Shown: positions 7,751 through 16,262, counted from the first letter of the stretch. The stretch is 21,490 bases of DNA from JAXGQD01 sp964401615 (GCA_964401615.1 CAYNZF010000031.1:1-21490), one strand, 5' to 3'. The notes: generated by a model from the letters alone, not told the origin. Made by a program: numbers and translations.

Positions 7751-8201
7751 GTACTTCCTCCTCATTCCAGCGGTATTTTTTATTTTCAAGCAGTGTATCC
7801 AGGTGGCAGGTCAAGCACAGTCCGTTGTGACAGCAGATGAGACCACCACATTCCGGGCAGCGCCACTGTTCCGCTTGTTCGCTTAAAAATTTATCCATAC
7901 CCTTTTCTTTGATGTTTTCCAGATTTTGAATCATGCTCATGTGATACTTTTCACGATAGCGTTTATCCAGAGTTTGCAGCCTTTTGCACGGATACACTTC
8001 ACACTCGTGGCAAAACCGCAGCAAGCCTTCACCCACCCACTTGCAGCTATTGCTCATGTAGGTGCAGTGCTTCCCACGCGGTACGCAGCCAGGGCAGCCC
8101 TTTTTCTGAAAACCCTGCTTATTCAGTTTAAGCTCCGAGAATTGATAGCTGACACATAAGCTGCAGTTCATCCCGCAAGGGGCGATGAGTTCTTCTTTCA
8201 T
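7734..8201 (-). CDS. DUF3795 domain cysteine-rich protein
   Basis: A 155-residue protein with many cysteines. It opens with APCGMNCSLC, the hallmark of DUF3795, followed by GCPGC, HC, SC, FCHEC and YPC, a set suited to binding zinc or an iron-sulfur cluster. The C-terminal third adds a separate zinc-ribbon-like CPECGG...CCHNGLCLTC module. The start is ATG 8201, with GAGGAAAAG just upstream; the frame is open to 8243 but that part lacks family similarity. It is the first gene of the operon with the unknown protein and the toroid protein. Its function is unknown. Confidence 0.85.
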   Translation of the reverse strand: MKEELIAPCGMNCSLCVSYQFSELKLNKQGFQKKGCPGCVPRGKHCTYMSNSCKWVGEGLLRFCHECEVYPCKRLQTLDKRYREKYHMSMIQNLENIKEKGMDKFLSEQAEQWRCPECGGLICCHNGLCLTCHLDTLLENKKYRWNEEEVRGRAK

Positions 8202-8249
8202 GCACTTTTCCTCACACAAACAAGGCGCGCCGTTGTTGTTCACAGCTTC

Positions 8250-8279
8250 ATTATAGGAGCCTCATCCATTAGATGTCAC
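8250..8279 (-). promoter_or_regulatory. Candidate promoter of the DUF3795 operon
   Basis: On the minus strand GTGACA (8279-8274) and a consensus TATAAT (8255-8250) are separated by 18 bases, about 50 bases before the DUF3795 start and within the gap after the MATE gene. Confidence 0.6.
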
Positions 8280-8309
8280 GTAAGGTTCAGGGCGCGAAGA
8301 TGCCGCGAA

Positions 8310-9683
8310 TCAATCCTCTCCGCTCGTCACCACAGCCGGGCTGAGCGAATTCAAATGCTTTAATTCTACCCACAGCCAGATTCCGGTCACGATGGCCGAG
8401 AGAAAATCCGCCAGTGGCGCAGCATAGAGAATGCCGTTCAGTCCGAAAAACAGGGGCAAAACAATAATTGCAGGGATAAAGATCAGCAGCTGCCTGCTGG
8501 CCGTCAAAAAATTAGCCAGCCCGGCCCGGCCGACAGCCTGAAAATAACTGGCGCTCACGATTTGAAATCCGACCAGGGGTAAACAAAAAAACCAGATTTT
8601 GATGGCGTAAACACCAAAGACCAGTAAATCTTGGTCTTTGCTGAACATGCGCATCATTAGATCGGGAAAGATCCGGGTCAGCAGCCAACCCACGATAACC
8701 ACTGCGCTGGCCGCGTAAATGGCCCATTTCAAAGCTTCTTTCACCCGCTCACGCTGCCTGGCACCGAAATTGTAACCGATGATGGGCTGGGCCCCCTGAA
8801 CGATTCCAAACACAGGCATGATCATGAACGTCTGCAGACTGTTGATGGCCCCGATGGCAGACACCGGAATATCTCCACCGTACATCATCAGACCTTTGTT
8901 CAACGTCACGTTCATCAGACTGTTGCTTATCTGGCGTAAAAAAGAAGGGGTTCCGGTCTTCATGATTTTTCTGATCAAACTGATTTCCGGCTTTAGATTT
9001 TTCAGCTTTAAGTTAACAGACGCTCTTCTGCTCGTGAAATAAGCGAGCAGCCAGACGGCCGTCACCATTTGGCCGCCCACCGTGGCCAGGGCTGCTCCGG
9101 TCATTCCCCAGCGAAAGCCATATATAAAAATCGGGTCGAAGAGGATATTAAAACCGGCGCCGAAAAACATGGTCAGCATCGCCAATTTGGGACTGCCGTC
9201 CGCCCGCATGAAATTATTGAGCCCCATGCTCAAAGCCTGAAGCATCGAGCCCCAGAGCACGATCCCCATGTACTCCATGGCCAGGGGCAGCATCTGCGGG
9301 CTGGCGCCGAAAAGGATCAAAATGGGCTCTAAAAACAGCAAGCTCAAAAATGTGAAGAGAATTGAAGACCCCAGCAGCATCAGCACCGCATTGCCCAGAT
9401 ATTTTTCGGCCTGATCAGGTCGCTTTTCTCCCAGTTTTATGGAAAACAGCGTTGCGCCACCCACACCGAAAAGCAAAGCGATGGACATCAAGATCAAAGT
9501 CAAGGGAAAGCTCACCGTAATGGCAGCAATCCCCAAAGGACCCAGGTCAGGGCTGTTGCCGATAAAGATGCGGTCGACGATGTTGTAAAGCGCGTTGACC
9601 AGCATACCTACGGTCGCTGGAATAGAGAATTCAATGAGTAATTTGGTGATTTTCTCTTTGCCCAGACGTTCTGTTTTTTTCAA
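8310..9683 (-). CDS. MATE family efflux transporter
   Basis: A 457-residue protein with about 12 membrane helices in two similar halves. The N-terminus (LLIEFSIPATVGMLVNALYN, then IVDRIFIGN) is the classic MATE start, and the second half repeats the pattern (GTPSFLRQISNSLMNVTLNK, PIIGYNFGA). Such proteins export cationic drugs or metabolites using a sodium or proton gradient. The start codon is TTG at 9683, with GGAG eight bases upstream. The previous gene on this strand (short-chain dehydrogenase) ends 70 bases upstream, so co-transcription with the radical SAM gene set is possible but unproven. The substrate cannot be predicted. Confidence 0.93.
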   Translation of the reverse strand: MKKTERLGKEKITKLLIEFSIPATVGMLVNALYNIVDRIFIGNSPDLGPLGIAAITVSFPLTLILMSIALLFGVGGATLFSIKLGEKRPDQAEKYLGNAVLMLLGSSILFTFLSLLFLEPILILFGASPQMLPLAMEYMGIVLWGSMLQALSMGLNNFMRADGSPKLAMLTMFFGAGFNILFDPIFIYGFRWGMTGAALATVGGQMVTAVWLLAYFTSRRASVNLKLKNLKPEISLIRKIMKTGTPSFLRQISNSLMNVTLNKGLMMYGGDIPVSAIGAINSLQTFMIMPVFGIVQGAQPIIGYNFGARQRERVKEALKWAIYAASAVVIVGWLLTRIFPDLMMRMFSKDQDLLVFGVYAIKIWFFCLPLVGFQIVSASYFQAVGRAGLANFLTASRQLLIFIPAIIVLPLFFGLNGILYAAPLADFLSAIVTGIWLWVELKHLNSLSPAVVTSGED

Positions 9684-9753
9684 TACAAAAGCTCCATTTC
9701 CGTGGTTTTCTCTAAACTAAGGCTCTCGCTCGAGCAGCCCCCTGATTCTCGCA

Positions 9754-10545
9754 CTACTTGATCAGCCTGCCTTTGCGCGAAGTCGCTGTCATGAAACGCC
9801 AGGCCGCTTTGCGATTGCTCAACCAGGCGATTTGTGCGTCGTTCCGGGTATTGCTGAGCATACGGGGAATAAAAAACCGGGCGACGGTTTCAGGCTTATC
9901 CGCCAGAATGTTGAATATTTTTTTGAATTTTACGTCTTCGATCACTTCGGAAGGCTCACCGTCCGTGGTTTTGGTGATGAAATCGGTCAGCATCATGCCC
10001 GGAGACAGTCGTCCCGCAATCACCCCGCTGCCCTCAAGCTCTTGGGCCAGTCCTTTCATGAAGTAGGTCAGCGCATGTTTCGTCGTGCCGTACAGGATGG
10101 TTTTGGGCTGGATCATGTTGTTTGAGCCAAGCCCATCCATAATATAAATCGCGCCATGGCCTTGCTTCAGCATGCCCGCTGCCGCCACCTGTGCCCCGAA
10201 AATCAGCCCGAGCAGATTGGTCTCGATCAGATTTCTCGTGTGGCTTTCACCCGTTTCCCAGGCCGGCTTGTGAGGCGTATTTTGGCCCGCGTTGTTGATC
10301 CAGATATCAATCCTGCCCCATTGTTCCAGTGAACGATCCCACAGCCTCTGCAACTGTGCCTTTTCCTGGACATTACAGGGCAGATAAATGAATTTATCGG
10401 CAAAAGCAGACAATGTCTCCTGCGCCTCCTCCGACAAGCTTTCACCTCGGCCCGAGAGCGTGACACAGCAGCCGGCACGCAAGAATTCCAGGGCCATGGC
10501 CCAGCCTATGCCGCGGGTGCTGCCGCTGATCACTACATATTTCAT
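9754..10545 (-). CDS. Short-chain dehydrogenase/reductase (SDR), NYC1-like
   Basis: A 263-residue classical SDR. The nucleotide loop SGSTRGIG is at 7-14, NNAG at 84-87, and the catalytic serine, tyrosine and lysine at S141, Y152 and K156 (YGTTK). The stretch IMDGLGSN followed by PGMMLTDF resembles, from memory, chlorophyll b reductase (NYC1/NOL)-type SDRs more than fatty-acid or sugar reductases; this does not imply the same substrate. The arginine after the glycine loop (GR at 32-33) suggests NADP(H). GGAGGA lies six bases before ATG. It follows the hydrolase gene by 26 bases and is probably in the same operon as the radical SAM gene. Confidence 0.9.
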   Translation of the reverse strand: MKYVVISGSTRGIGWAMALEFLRAGCCVTLSGRGESLSEEAQETLSAFADKFIYLPCNVQEKAQLQRLWDRSLEQWGRIDIWINNAGQNTPHKPAWETGESHTRNLIETNLLGLIFGAQVAAAGMLKQGHGAIYIMDGLGSNNMIQPKTILYGTTKHALTYFMKGLAQELEGSGVIAGRLSPGMMLTDFITKTTDGEPSEVIEDVKFKKIFNILADKPETVARFFIPRMLSNTRNDAQIAWLSNRKAAWRFMTATSRKGRLIK

Positions 10546-10571
10546 CGAAGGTCCTCCGTTCTGTGAGGCTG

Positions 10572-11276
10572 TTATTTTGTGTTTTTGGCAAGAAACCCAG
10601 CGACAGCCTCCACCGCGCTCTTTTGTTGTGTTTCGCTTGAAACAGTTGCGTCCGGGTCACCCTTTTGCCGGCCGTAATTGCCAAACTGAGCATGGTTCCC
10701 GCCTTCGATCACCACCACATTGTCCGTGTAATCGACCTGTTCCGCCACGCTCGTGTTGAATGATCCGTAAACCGTCAGCGACTTTTCGGCCGGGTAATCG
10801 CCATAAAGGTAGGCCCCCAATAAAATCAAGCCTTTGACCTTGTCCGGCTGCTTTGAGGCAAAACTGCTGGCCATCGCGCCGCCCATGGAATGACCACCGA
10901 TATACCAGTTTTCAATCTCCGGGTAGCGCTCGATGATTCGGTCGGCCGCGTTCACATCGAAAATAGCCATGTTGAAGGGCATTTTGACAAGGATACAAGT
11001 GATGTCGCTGCGCTCGGTGATTTTTTCCAGAAGCGGGAGATAGGCGAGGTATTCCACTTTGGCCCCCGGATAAAAAATCAAGGCGGTGTCAGCGGCTGTA
11101 TCGGGAGACAGGAGGATCAAATCGTCCTCGATACGCAAATTGCCCGCGTTTTCCATGACGGCAAGCGCGACAGGGTCCGCTTTGTAAAAAACGGAGGCGT
11201 AGATCAGGAATGCGCCACTCAAAGCAAGGAGCAGCACTACGATCGCCATCAGGATTTTTTTAAGCCGCTTTTTCAT
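10572..11276 (-). CDS. Membrane-anchored alpha/beta hydrolase
   Basis: A 234-residue protein. Residues 1-6 are basic and 8-28 hydrophobic, an N-terminal membrane anchor or signal placing the domain outside the membrane. The nucleophile elbow GGHSMGG puts the serine at 130, and GGNHAQFG puts the catalytic histidine at 195. The FYPGAKVEY segment (68-76) and the GNYG after the histidine are typical of the PF12695-like family. The substrate is unknown; esters or peptides are possible. It lies 30 bases after the radical SAM gene and 26 before the dehydrogenase, so all three are probably one operon. Confidence 0.85.
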   Translation of the reverse strand: MKKRLKKILMAIVVLLLALSGAFLIYASVFYKADPVALAVMENAGNLRIEDDLILLSPDTAADTALIFYPGAKVEYLAYLPLLEKITERSDITCILVKMPFNMAIFDVNAADRIIERYPEIENWYIGGHSMGGAMASSFASKQPDKVKGLILLGAYLYGDYPAEKSLTVYGSFNTSVAEQVDYTDNVVVIEGGNHAQFGNYGRQKGDPDATVSSETQQKSAVEAVAGFLAKNTK

Positions 11277-11306
11277 CTATGCCCACCCCTGCTTCCACCT
11301 GTCCTC

Positions 11307-12431
11307 TCATAAATCGAACAAGTCCGGCTTGTACTCATCGGGCAAGGCTTCTTCCTCCAAAAACTGAAAACCCACATCGTTCAAGACGGGCAAAAAGGCT
11401 TCGTACGGAAGGCGCGGAAATTCGCAGGCATAGGGGCTGGCCCCAAACCACTTGCCCTCTTTACTGCTCAGGTTCAAATCCCGCGCGAATTTCGTGTGAT
11501 TGGAGCAATCATGCACCAGCAATGGCCAGTTTTCCTGCGCGGCGATTTTCATGAATTTCAGCGTGAGTTCCCGGCTCCAAATCGGGGACAGATAACCCAG
11601 TCTGCACATGTACATGTTTTCACCGAGATAGTTGTCAAGATTGTTTTCGTTCAAATGCAATTCGGCGCAATTGATGAAATCGAGTCCGGTCTTCATGATC
11701 GCCTCTTGCTTCTTGAAAAAGCTGGCGAAAAATTCAGGCGTCATGGGCGTTTCGATCCCCACATGTTCAATGTATTTTTTGGCCACTCCGATATTTTCGA
11801 TCACGCGATCCGCGCAGTTGGATGCACCCAGATTAAAGCGGAGCTCATTGAGGCCTGCTTCCCCTAAAGCGCGTAAGTTCTCCTCAGTCGCCAAAGTACC
11901 ATTGGTGTAAAGATGTTGATAAATCCCGGCTGCGCGAAATTTTCTCATCACCGGATAATATTTTTCGATCTCCATGAAGGGTTCCAGATAGACATAGGAC
12001 ACGCCGGAAGGCTTCCGTTGAATGGACAGCAGCAAGTCAAGATCTTGTTCATAAAATTTCGTGCCGCCGATTTCCCAGAGGCCCTCACCCACCGGAGGGA
12101 TGTCCTCCAACTGGCCGTAGTTGTAACAAAACTTGCAGTCCAGATTGCAGTGGTTCGTTTTGCGGATTGCGTTCAAACCGGTCCCGACCAAACAAGAACG
12201 GCAGCCTTTGGGGAACTTCTCCGCGTCACCAACAAAAAGAGTACGCTGTTCGAATTGGTTCAAGCCCTCAATCTGCGCGATCAAGTCCGCCTGGCGTTGA
12301 TCGACCACCGCCTCGATCTGGGCCAAAGTCGCGTATACGATTTCCTCTTGCATGGCGTTGAGTTCTTCGTCTTCAGGCATTTGGGCAAAATAGTCAAACC
12401 AAATCAGGGCATCGGTCTTGGAAATTTTCAT
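11307..12431 (-). CDS. Radical SAM protein of unknown function
   Basis: A 374-residue protein. The radical SAM cluster motif is CNLDCKFC (C95, C99, C102), preceded by an unusual CRSC pair (C77, C80). Later features are YLEPFMEIEKYYPVMRKF, HLYTNGT and LRFNLGASN, as in the TIM-barrel part of radical SAM enzymes, and further cysteines occur near NCAEL, YMCRLGY, VHDCSN and YACEF. An N-terminal helical extension (1-75) precedes the barrel. I cannot assign a known subfamily. AAGGAG lies eight bases before ATG. It appears to be the first gene of an operon with the hydrolase and dehydrogenase, so a peptide or small-molecule modification pathway is possible. Confidence 0.85.
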   Translation of the reverse strand: MKISKTDALIWFDYFAQMPEDEELNAMQEEIVYATLAQIEAVVDQRQADLIAQIEGLNQFEQRTLFVGDAEKFPKGCRSCLVGTGLNAIRKTNHCNLDCKFCYNYGQLEDIPPVGEGLWEIGGTKFYEQDLDLLLSIQRKPSGVSYVYLEPFMEIEKYYPVMRKFRAAGIYQHLYTNGTLATEENLRALGEAGLNELRFNLGASNCADRVIENIGVAKKYIEHVGIETPMTPEFFASFFKKQEAIMKTGLDFINCAELHLNENNLDNYLGENMYMCRLGYLSPIWSRELTLKFMKIAAQENWPLLVHDCSNHTKFARDLNLSSKEGKWFGASPYACEFPRLPYEAFLPVLNDVGFQFLEEEALPDEYKPDLFDL

Positions 12432-12463
12432 GGGATTGTTCTCCTTATCGCGGCGGGCTCTAA

Positions 12464-12490
12464 ATTACACTACACAGTTTACCTTGCCAA
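12464..12490 (-). promoter_or_regulatory. Weak candidate promoter of the radical SAM operon
   Basis: On the minus strand TTGGCA (12490-12485) is followed after only 15 bases by TGTAAT (12469-12464), about 33 bases before the start codon. The short spacer makes this tentative. Confidence 0.3.
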
Positions 12491-12567
12491 AGGCTTTTTG
12501 TATCTCATAATTTTCGCTCATGCGAGCTCAGGCGAGCTCAGAAGAAGCAAGGAGTGTGCAAGAAGAA

Positions 12568-13797
12568 TCAATAGCGGTTGTCAAACACGCGCGTTGACTT
12601 TTTCTCGCTTCTGGGCAGTTCGCCCAGGGAGACCGCTTTGGCATTGGCCAGGATACCGATTTTTTCCTTGAACTCGCGCCTGACCGTTTTTTCAAGTTCG
12701 GCCGAGTCGGGGCCGATTTCAAGCGCTGTTTCGAAGAACAGCGTCAGGATATCTTTGCCATTCAAGTGGTCGATCATGATTTGATATTCACTGCTGACGC
12801 CGTCAATCGTGGCAAGCAGCTGATCGACCCGGCTGGGATAAATAATGGTGCCCTTCACTTTGACCATATCGTCAGAGCGGCCCAGGATGGTGTCAATACG
12901 CGGATAATCCAGTCCGCAGGCGCAGGGACCGGGTAAGAAGCGAGTCAGGTCATGGGTGCGATAGCGGATCAAGGGCGCGCCTTCCTTGCGCAGGGTGGTA
13001 ATGACCAGCTCACCGATTTCGCCTTCGGGCACGAGCTTTCCTGTTTTGGGATTGATAATTTCAAAGTATAAATAGTCCGTCCAGACGTGCATGCCGCACT
13101 CATACTTACAGCTCATGCCGATGCCGGGACCGTAAATTTCTGTCAGGCCGTACACGTCATAGAGACCGATACCAAGCTCGCTCGCGATACGGCGGCGCAT
13201 TTTGTCGCCCCAGCGCTCAGAGCCGATGATCCCCTTTTTCAGATGAATTTTGCCGCCCTGCCCGCGTTTTTCGATTTCCTCAGCCAACAGCAGCGCGTAG
13301 GAAGAGGTGGCGCAGAGGACCGTCGCTTTCATATCGATCATCATCTGAATTTGTTTGTCCGTGTTACCGGGTCCAATCGGAATCGTCATGGCCCCGAGCA
13401 GCTCCGCCCCGGCTTGAAAACCGATGCCCGCAGTCCACAAACCATAGCCCGGTGTGATCTGAATGCGATCCAGCGGGGTGATTTCAGCGGTTTCATAGCA
13501 GCGTTTGAACATAAGGGCCCAGTCATCGACGTCTTTTTGCGTATAAGGAATGATCACGGGCGTACCGGTCGTCCCCGATGAGGAGTGGATGCGCACGATC
13601 TTTTCGTCAGGCACCGCTTGCAGACCCAGGGGATAAGCCTTGCGCAGGTCTTCTTTATCCGTGAAGGGCAGTTTCTCGAAATCCGTTGCAGTCTTGATTT
13701 CGTCAAGATCGAGCCCGGCAAAACGCTCCCTGTAAAAATCGCCCTGCATCGCGTCGCCAATCGCTGCTTTGATTTTTTCGAGCACCTCAAAGTCCAT
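12568..13797 (-). CDS. paaK: Phenylacetate-CoA ligase family protein (AMP-forming)
   Basis: A 409-residue member of the ANL adenylating family. The ATP-binding loop HSSSGTTGTPVIIPYT (about 92-107), YGLTEIYGPG (about 217-226), and the C-terminal YRTHD and GRSDDMVKVKG segments are those of PaaK. The enzyme activates aryl acetates with ATP to aryl-acetyl-CoA. It overlaps iorB by 11 bases; the iorA-iorB-paaK order is common in anaerobes and implies work on indoleacetate, phenylacetate or hydroxyphenylacetate derived from aromatic amino acids. Which direction it runs in the cell is inference. Confidence 0.92.
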   Translation of the reverse strand: MDFEVLEKIKAAIGDAMQGDFYRERFAGLDLDEIKTATDFEKLPFTDKEDLRKAYPLGLQAVPDEKIVRIHSSSGTTGTPVIIPYTQKDVDDWALMFKRCYETAEITPLDRIQITPGYGLWTAGIGFQAGAELLGAMTIPIGPGNTDKQIQMMIDMKATVLCATSSYALLLAEEIEKRGQGGKIHLKKGIIGSERWGDKMRRRIASELGIGLYDVYGLTEIYGPGIGMSCKYECGMHVWTDYLYFEIINPKTGKLVPEGEIGELVITTLRKEGAPLIRYRTHDLTRFLPGPCACGLDYPRIDTILGRSDDMVKVKGTIIYPSRVDQLLATIDGVSSEYQIMIDHLNGKDILTLFFETALEIGPDSAELEKTVRREFKEKIGILANAKAVSLGELPRSEKKSTRVFDNRY

Positions 13798-14374
13798 GGC
13801 AGATGTCCCTTCCCACTTGAAACGAGGCTAGATTGGCTGCTAAATAACGCGGGGGCAAAAGGGCTTTGATCCCGGCCCGCAGCTCGGCTGCACTGAATGG
13901 GAAAACGCCCTTTTCAGCCGCCACGCCCAGGAGGGCCACGTTCAAGGTCTTGGCCTGTCCGCATCTTTTCAACAGCTCTTCCCCATCGATGATCAGCAGG
14001 TTTTTGACCTCCGCTTTCAGATGATCAAGCATATCGGAAGCCTTGTAATTGTCTCCGCTGAGCGAACTGCTTACGGGTTTCACCGCGGTATTCAAAGTGA
14101 TCAGCAGTCCGTCGTCCGCTAAATAGGGCAAAACACGCACGGCCTCGGCGGGCTCAAACGCCAGGATAGCCTGTGCGGATCCGAGTGAAATAAGAGGGGA
14201 AGCGATATTTTCGCCAATACGAACATGGCTTACGACACATCCACCGCGCTGTGCCATCCCTATTGTCTCTGTCGTACGGACGTCATGTCCGCATTGCATT
14301 GCTGTAGAAGCGACGAGTTTTGAAGCCAGGACGGTCCCTTGGCCTCCCACGCCTGCAATCATGAAATTCATCAT
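13787..14374 (-). CDS. iorB: Indolepyruvate:ferredoxin oxidoreductase, beta (gamma-domain) subunit
   Basis: A 195-residue protein of the 2-oxoacid oxidoreductase gamma domain. The N-terminal GVGGQGTVLASKL (about 8-20), RTTETIGMAQRGG and VSHVRIG segments are the family signature, and the length matches IorB (about 190-200). With IorA it oxidatively decarboxylates aryl pyruvates to aryl-acetyl-CoA and reduces ferredoxin in the cytoplasm. Its ATG overlaps the iorA stop as ATGA, so the subunits are translationally coupled. Confidence 0.95.
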   Translation of the reverse strand: MMNFMIAGVGGQGTVLASKLVASTAMQCGHDVRTTETIGMAQRGGCVVSHVRIGENIASPLISLGSAQAILAFEPAEAVRVLPYLADDGLLITLNTAVKPVSSSLSGDNYKASDMLDHLKAEVKNLLIIDGEELLKRCGQAKTLNVALLGVAAEKGVFPFSAAELRAGIKALLPPRYLAANLASFQVGRDICHGL

Positions 14375-16158
14375 TCTCTCACACTCCTTAATGCCCCAAA
14401 CTTACAAACCGTCGCGCAGATGCCGCAGCCGGTGCAGAGCGCAGGATTGACCTTGGCCTTGCCCTGCTCAAGCTCGATCGCCGGACAGCCCAGCTTTGTT
14501 ATACACAGCTTGCAGCCGGTGCATTTCAGAGGGTCGACCACGTACTTGTCTTTGCCTTTGGCCACGACGATACAAGGCGCTTCATAGATGATCACACGCA
14601 CACCTTTTTTATCCAGCACCGCCTTGACCGCGGCCTTGGCAGCCTCGATATCAAAAGGATTGGCATGCTCGATCGCTGTTACATTCAGAGCGGACACGAC
14701 TTTATGGATGCTGATTTTCTCAGTGATATTGCCCATCATGGTCTGCCCCAGGCCGGGGTGGGGCTGATTGCCGGTCATGGCCGTGGTGGAATTATCCAGC
14801 ACGACCACGATCAAGTCTGTTTGATTGTAGACCGCGTTGACGATGCCGGTGATGCCCGAATGGAAAAAGGTCGAGTCTCCGATGAAGGCAAAATGGGGCC
14901 GATCCGGTTCTGCTCGCTGCAGTCCCTGTGCCACCGTGATGCCCGCGCCCATGCAGAGGCAGGTGTCCACCATGTCGAGGGGCTGTGCATTGCCGAGCGT
15001 GTAGCAGCCGATATCACCGGAAAACACCGCGTTTTTACCTTTGCAGGCTTCTTTTACAGCGAAGAAAGACGCACGATGCGGGCAGCCGGCGCAGAGCACA
15101 GGCGGGCGGATGGGTAAAACGGGCAGATTCGGTGCAGGCCTGACCTGACACGCTTCCCCCAAAAACTCCGTTATGGGTCCCCACACGCTGTCGGCGCTGT
15201 TTTCACCGGCATTTTGGATGTGCCCGCTCATTTTGCCTTTGATATTGACTTTAATGTTATGCAGGCCGCAGAGATGGATCAGCTCATTTTCAATCACCGG
15301 ATCCAGCTCCTCGACGACCAGGACCTCGTCCAGGCCCTCCAGAAAGGCTAGTCCCAGCCGCTGTGGAAAAGGGTAGCTCGATATTTTAAGAAGCTTGTAA
15401 TCTGTAGTAGCTTGGGCGAGCACTTCTTTCACATAAGAATAACTTACGCCGCCCGTCGCGATGCCAAGACGACCGCTGCCGATGAGTTGATTCATGCCGT
15501 AGGCTGAAAAATCCTCGCTCATGGCTTTTAACTGTTCTTCGATTTTGATGTGATTCGCGTAAGCAAGACGGGGAAAAATCACCCAGCGATTGTCTTTCAC
15601 AAAACCCTGCGCTTCGTTCTTGGGCAGATTTTCCAATATCTCCACGGAGGCACAGCTATGACAGACCCGGGTGGTCGGTCTGAATAAAACCGGTCGACCG
15701 TACTTTTCGGAATGAGCGAAGGCGTCAGCCATCATGGTATAGGCTTCTTCAGGGGTGGAGGGATCAAAGACGGCCAGCTTGGCGTATTTACCGAAATGGC
15801 GTGTATCTTGTTCAGTCTGGGACGAAATCGGACCCGGATCATCCGCCACCACGATGACCATACCACCTTTGACCCCGATGTAATTGAGGCTCATCAGCGG
15901 ATCTGAGGCTACGTTCAGCCCCACCTGCTTCATCGTGACCAGTACACGTGCACCCGTATAAGCCGCGCCGGCCGCCACCTCGAGTGCTGCCTTTTCATTG
16001 ACGGACCACTCCACATAAACGCTGCCGTCATTGTGTTTAGCCACGGTTTCCAGAATTTCACTTGATGGGGTCCCGGGATAGCCGGTCACCACATTGACCC
16101 CCGCACGCAGGGCGCCGAAGGCAATAGCCTCGTTTCCCATCAGTAATTGTTTGGCCAT
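14371..16158 (-). CDS. iorA: Indolepyruvate:ferredoxin oxidoreductase, alpha subunit
   Basis: A 595-residue protein, the normal length for IorA. The N-terminal domain (GNEAIAFGALRAGV...GYPGTPSSE) is the pyrimidine-binding domain of 2-oxoacid oxidoreductases. The thiamine-diphosphate site follows in the second half (GDIGCYTLG, FIGDSTFFHSG, LDNSTTAMTGNQ), and the C-terminus has two ferredoxin motifs, CTGCKLCITKLGCP and CTGCGICATVC, for electron transfer. The second motif lacks the usual proline after its last cysteine. GAGGAGG lies a few bases before ATG. It is the first gene of iorA-iorB-paaK, preceded by a leader with a terminator-like hairpin. Confidence 0.96.
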   Translation of the reverse strand: MAKQLLMGNEAIAFGALRAGVNVVTGYPGTPSSEILETVAKHNDGSVYVEWSVNEKAALEVAAGAAYTGARVLVTMKQVGLNVASDPLMSLNYIGVKGGMVIVVADDPGPISSQTEQDTRHFGKYAKLAVFDPSTPEEAYTMMADAFAHSEKYGRPVLFRPTTRVCHSCASVEILENLPKNEAQGFVKDNRWVIFPRLAYANHIKIEEQLKAMSEDFSAYGMNQLIGSGRLGIATGGVSYSYVKEVLAQATTDYKLLKISSYPFPQRLGLAFLEGLDEVLVVEELDPVIENELIHLCGLHNIKVNIKGKMSGHIQNAGENSADSVWGPITEFLGEACQVRPAPNLPVLPIRPPVLCAGCPHRASFFAVKEACKGKNAVFSGDIGCYTLGNAQPLDMVDTCLCMGAGITVAQGLQRAEPDRPHFAFIGDSTFFHSGITGIVNAVYNQTDLIVVVLDNSTTAMTGNQPHPGLGQTMMGNITEKISIHKVVSALNVTAIEHANPFDIEAAKAAVKAVLDKKGVRVIIYEAPCIVVAKGKDKYVVDPLKCTGCKLCITKLGCPAIELEQGKAKVNPALCTGCGICATVCKFGALRSVRE

Positions 16159-16181
16159 ATTCCCTCCTCAGGCATACACAG

Positions 16182-16220
16182 AAAAAACTCGTCCAAAAGA
16201 CATCTGATGTCAAGGACGAG
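16182..16220 (-). terminator. Intrinsic terminator in the iorA leader (candidate attenuator)
   Basis: On the minus strand CTCGTCC (16220-16214) pairs with GGACGAG (16194-16188), and an inner GACAT/ATGTC stem caps it. Six T residues follow directly (16187-16182). It ends only about 24 bases before the iorA start codon and downstream of a plausible promoter, so it would stop transcription before iorA unless the RNA refolds. Confidence 0.75.
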
Positions 16221-16229
16221 CGTTCGAAT

Positions 16230-16262
16230 GCGTGGTCCAAGCAGCATTGCTTCTCCACGAGC
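16230..16262 (-). promoter_or_regulatory. Upstream leader hairpin of the iorA attenuator
   Basis: CGTGG and CCACG form the outer stem, and AAGCA/TGCTT an inner stem around an ATGC loop. It lies eight bases before the terminator's 5' arm. A GGAC here could alternatively pair with the GTCC of that arm, giving a possible switch. It matches no riboswitch class I know. Confidence 0.45.

Noticed and set aside
9690..9752. Short GGCT/AGCC inverted repeat between the dehydrogenase and MATE genes
   Set aside because: Stem is short with mismatches and there is no T-run, so I do not call a terminator.
12522..12541. Two adjacent copies of GCGAGCTCAG between paaK and the radical SAM gene
   Set aside because: Only two 10-bp units, no promoter or terminator relation I can support; probably chance or slippage.
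11913..12671. Plus-strand open frame of 252 codons across the radical SAM gene
   Set aside because: Antisense to the radical SAM gene with its clear CNLDCKFC motif; no similarity or ribosome site of its own.
13087..13581. Plus-strand open frame opposite paaK
   Set aside because: Antisense shadow without motifs.
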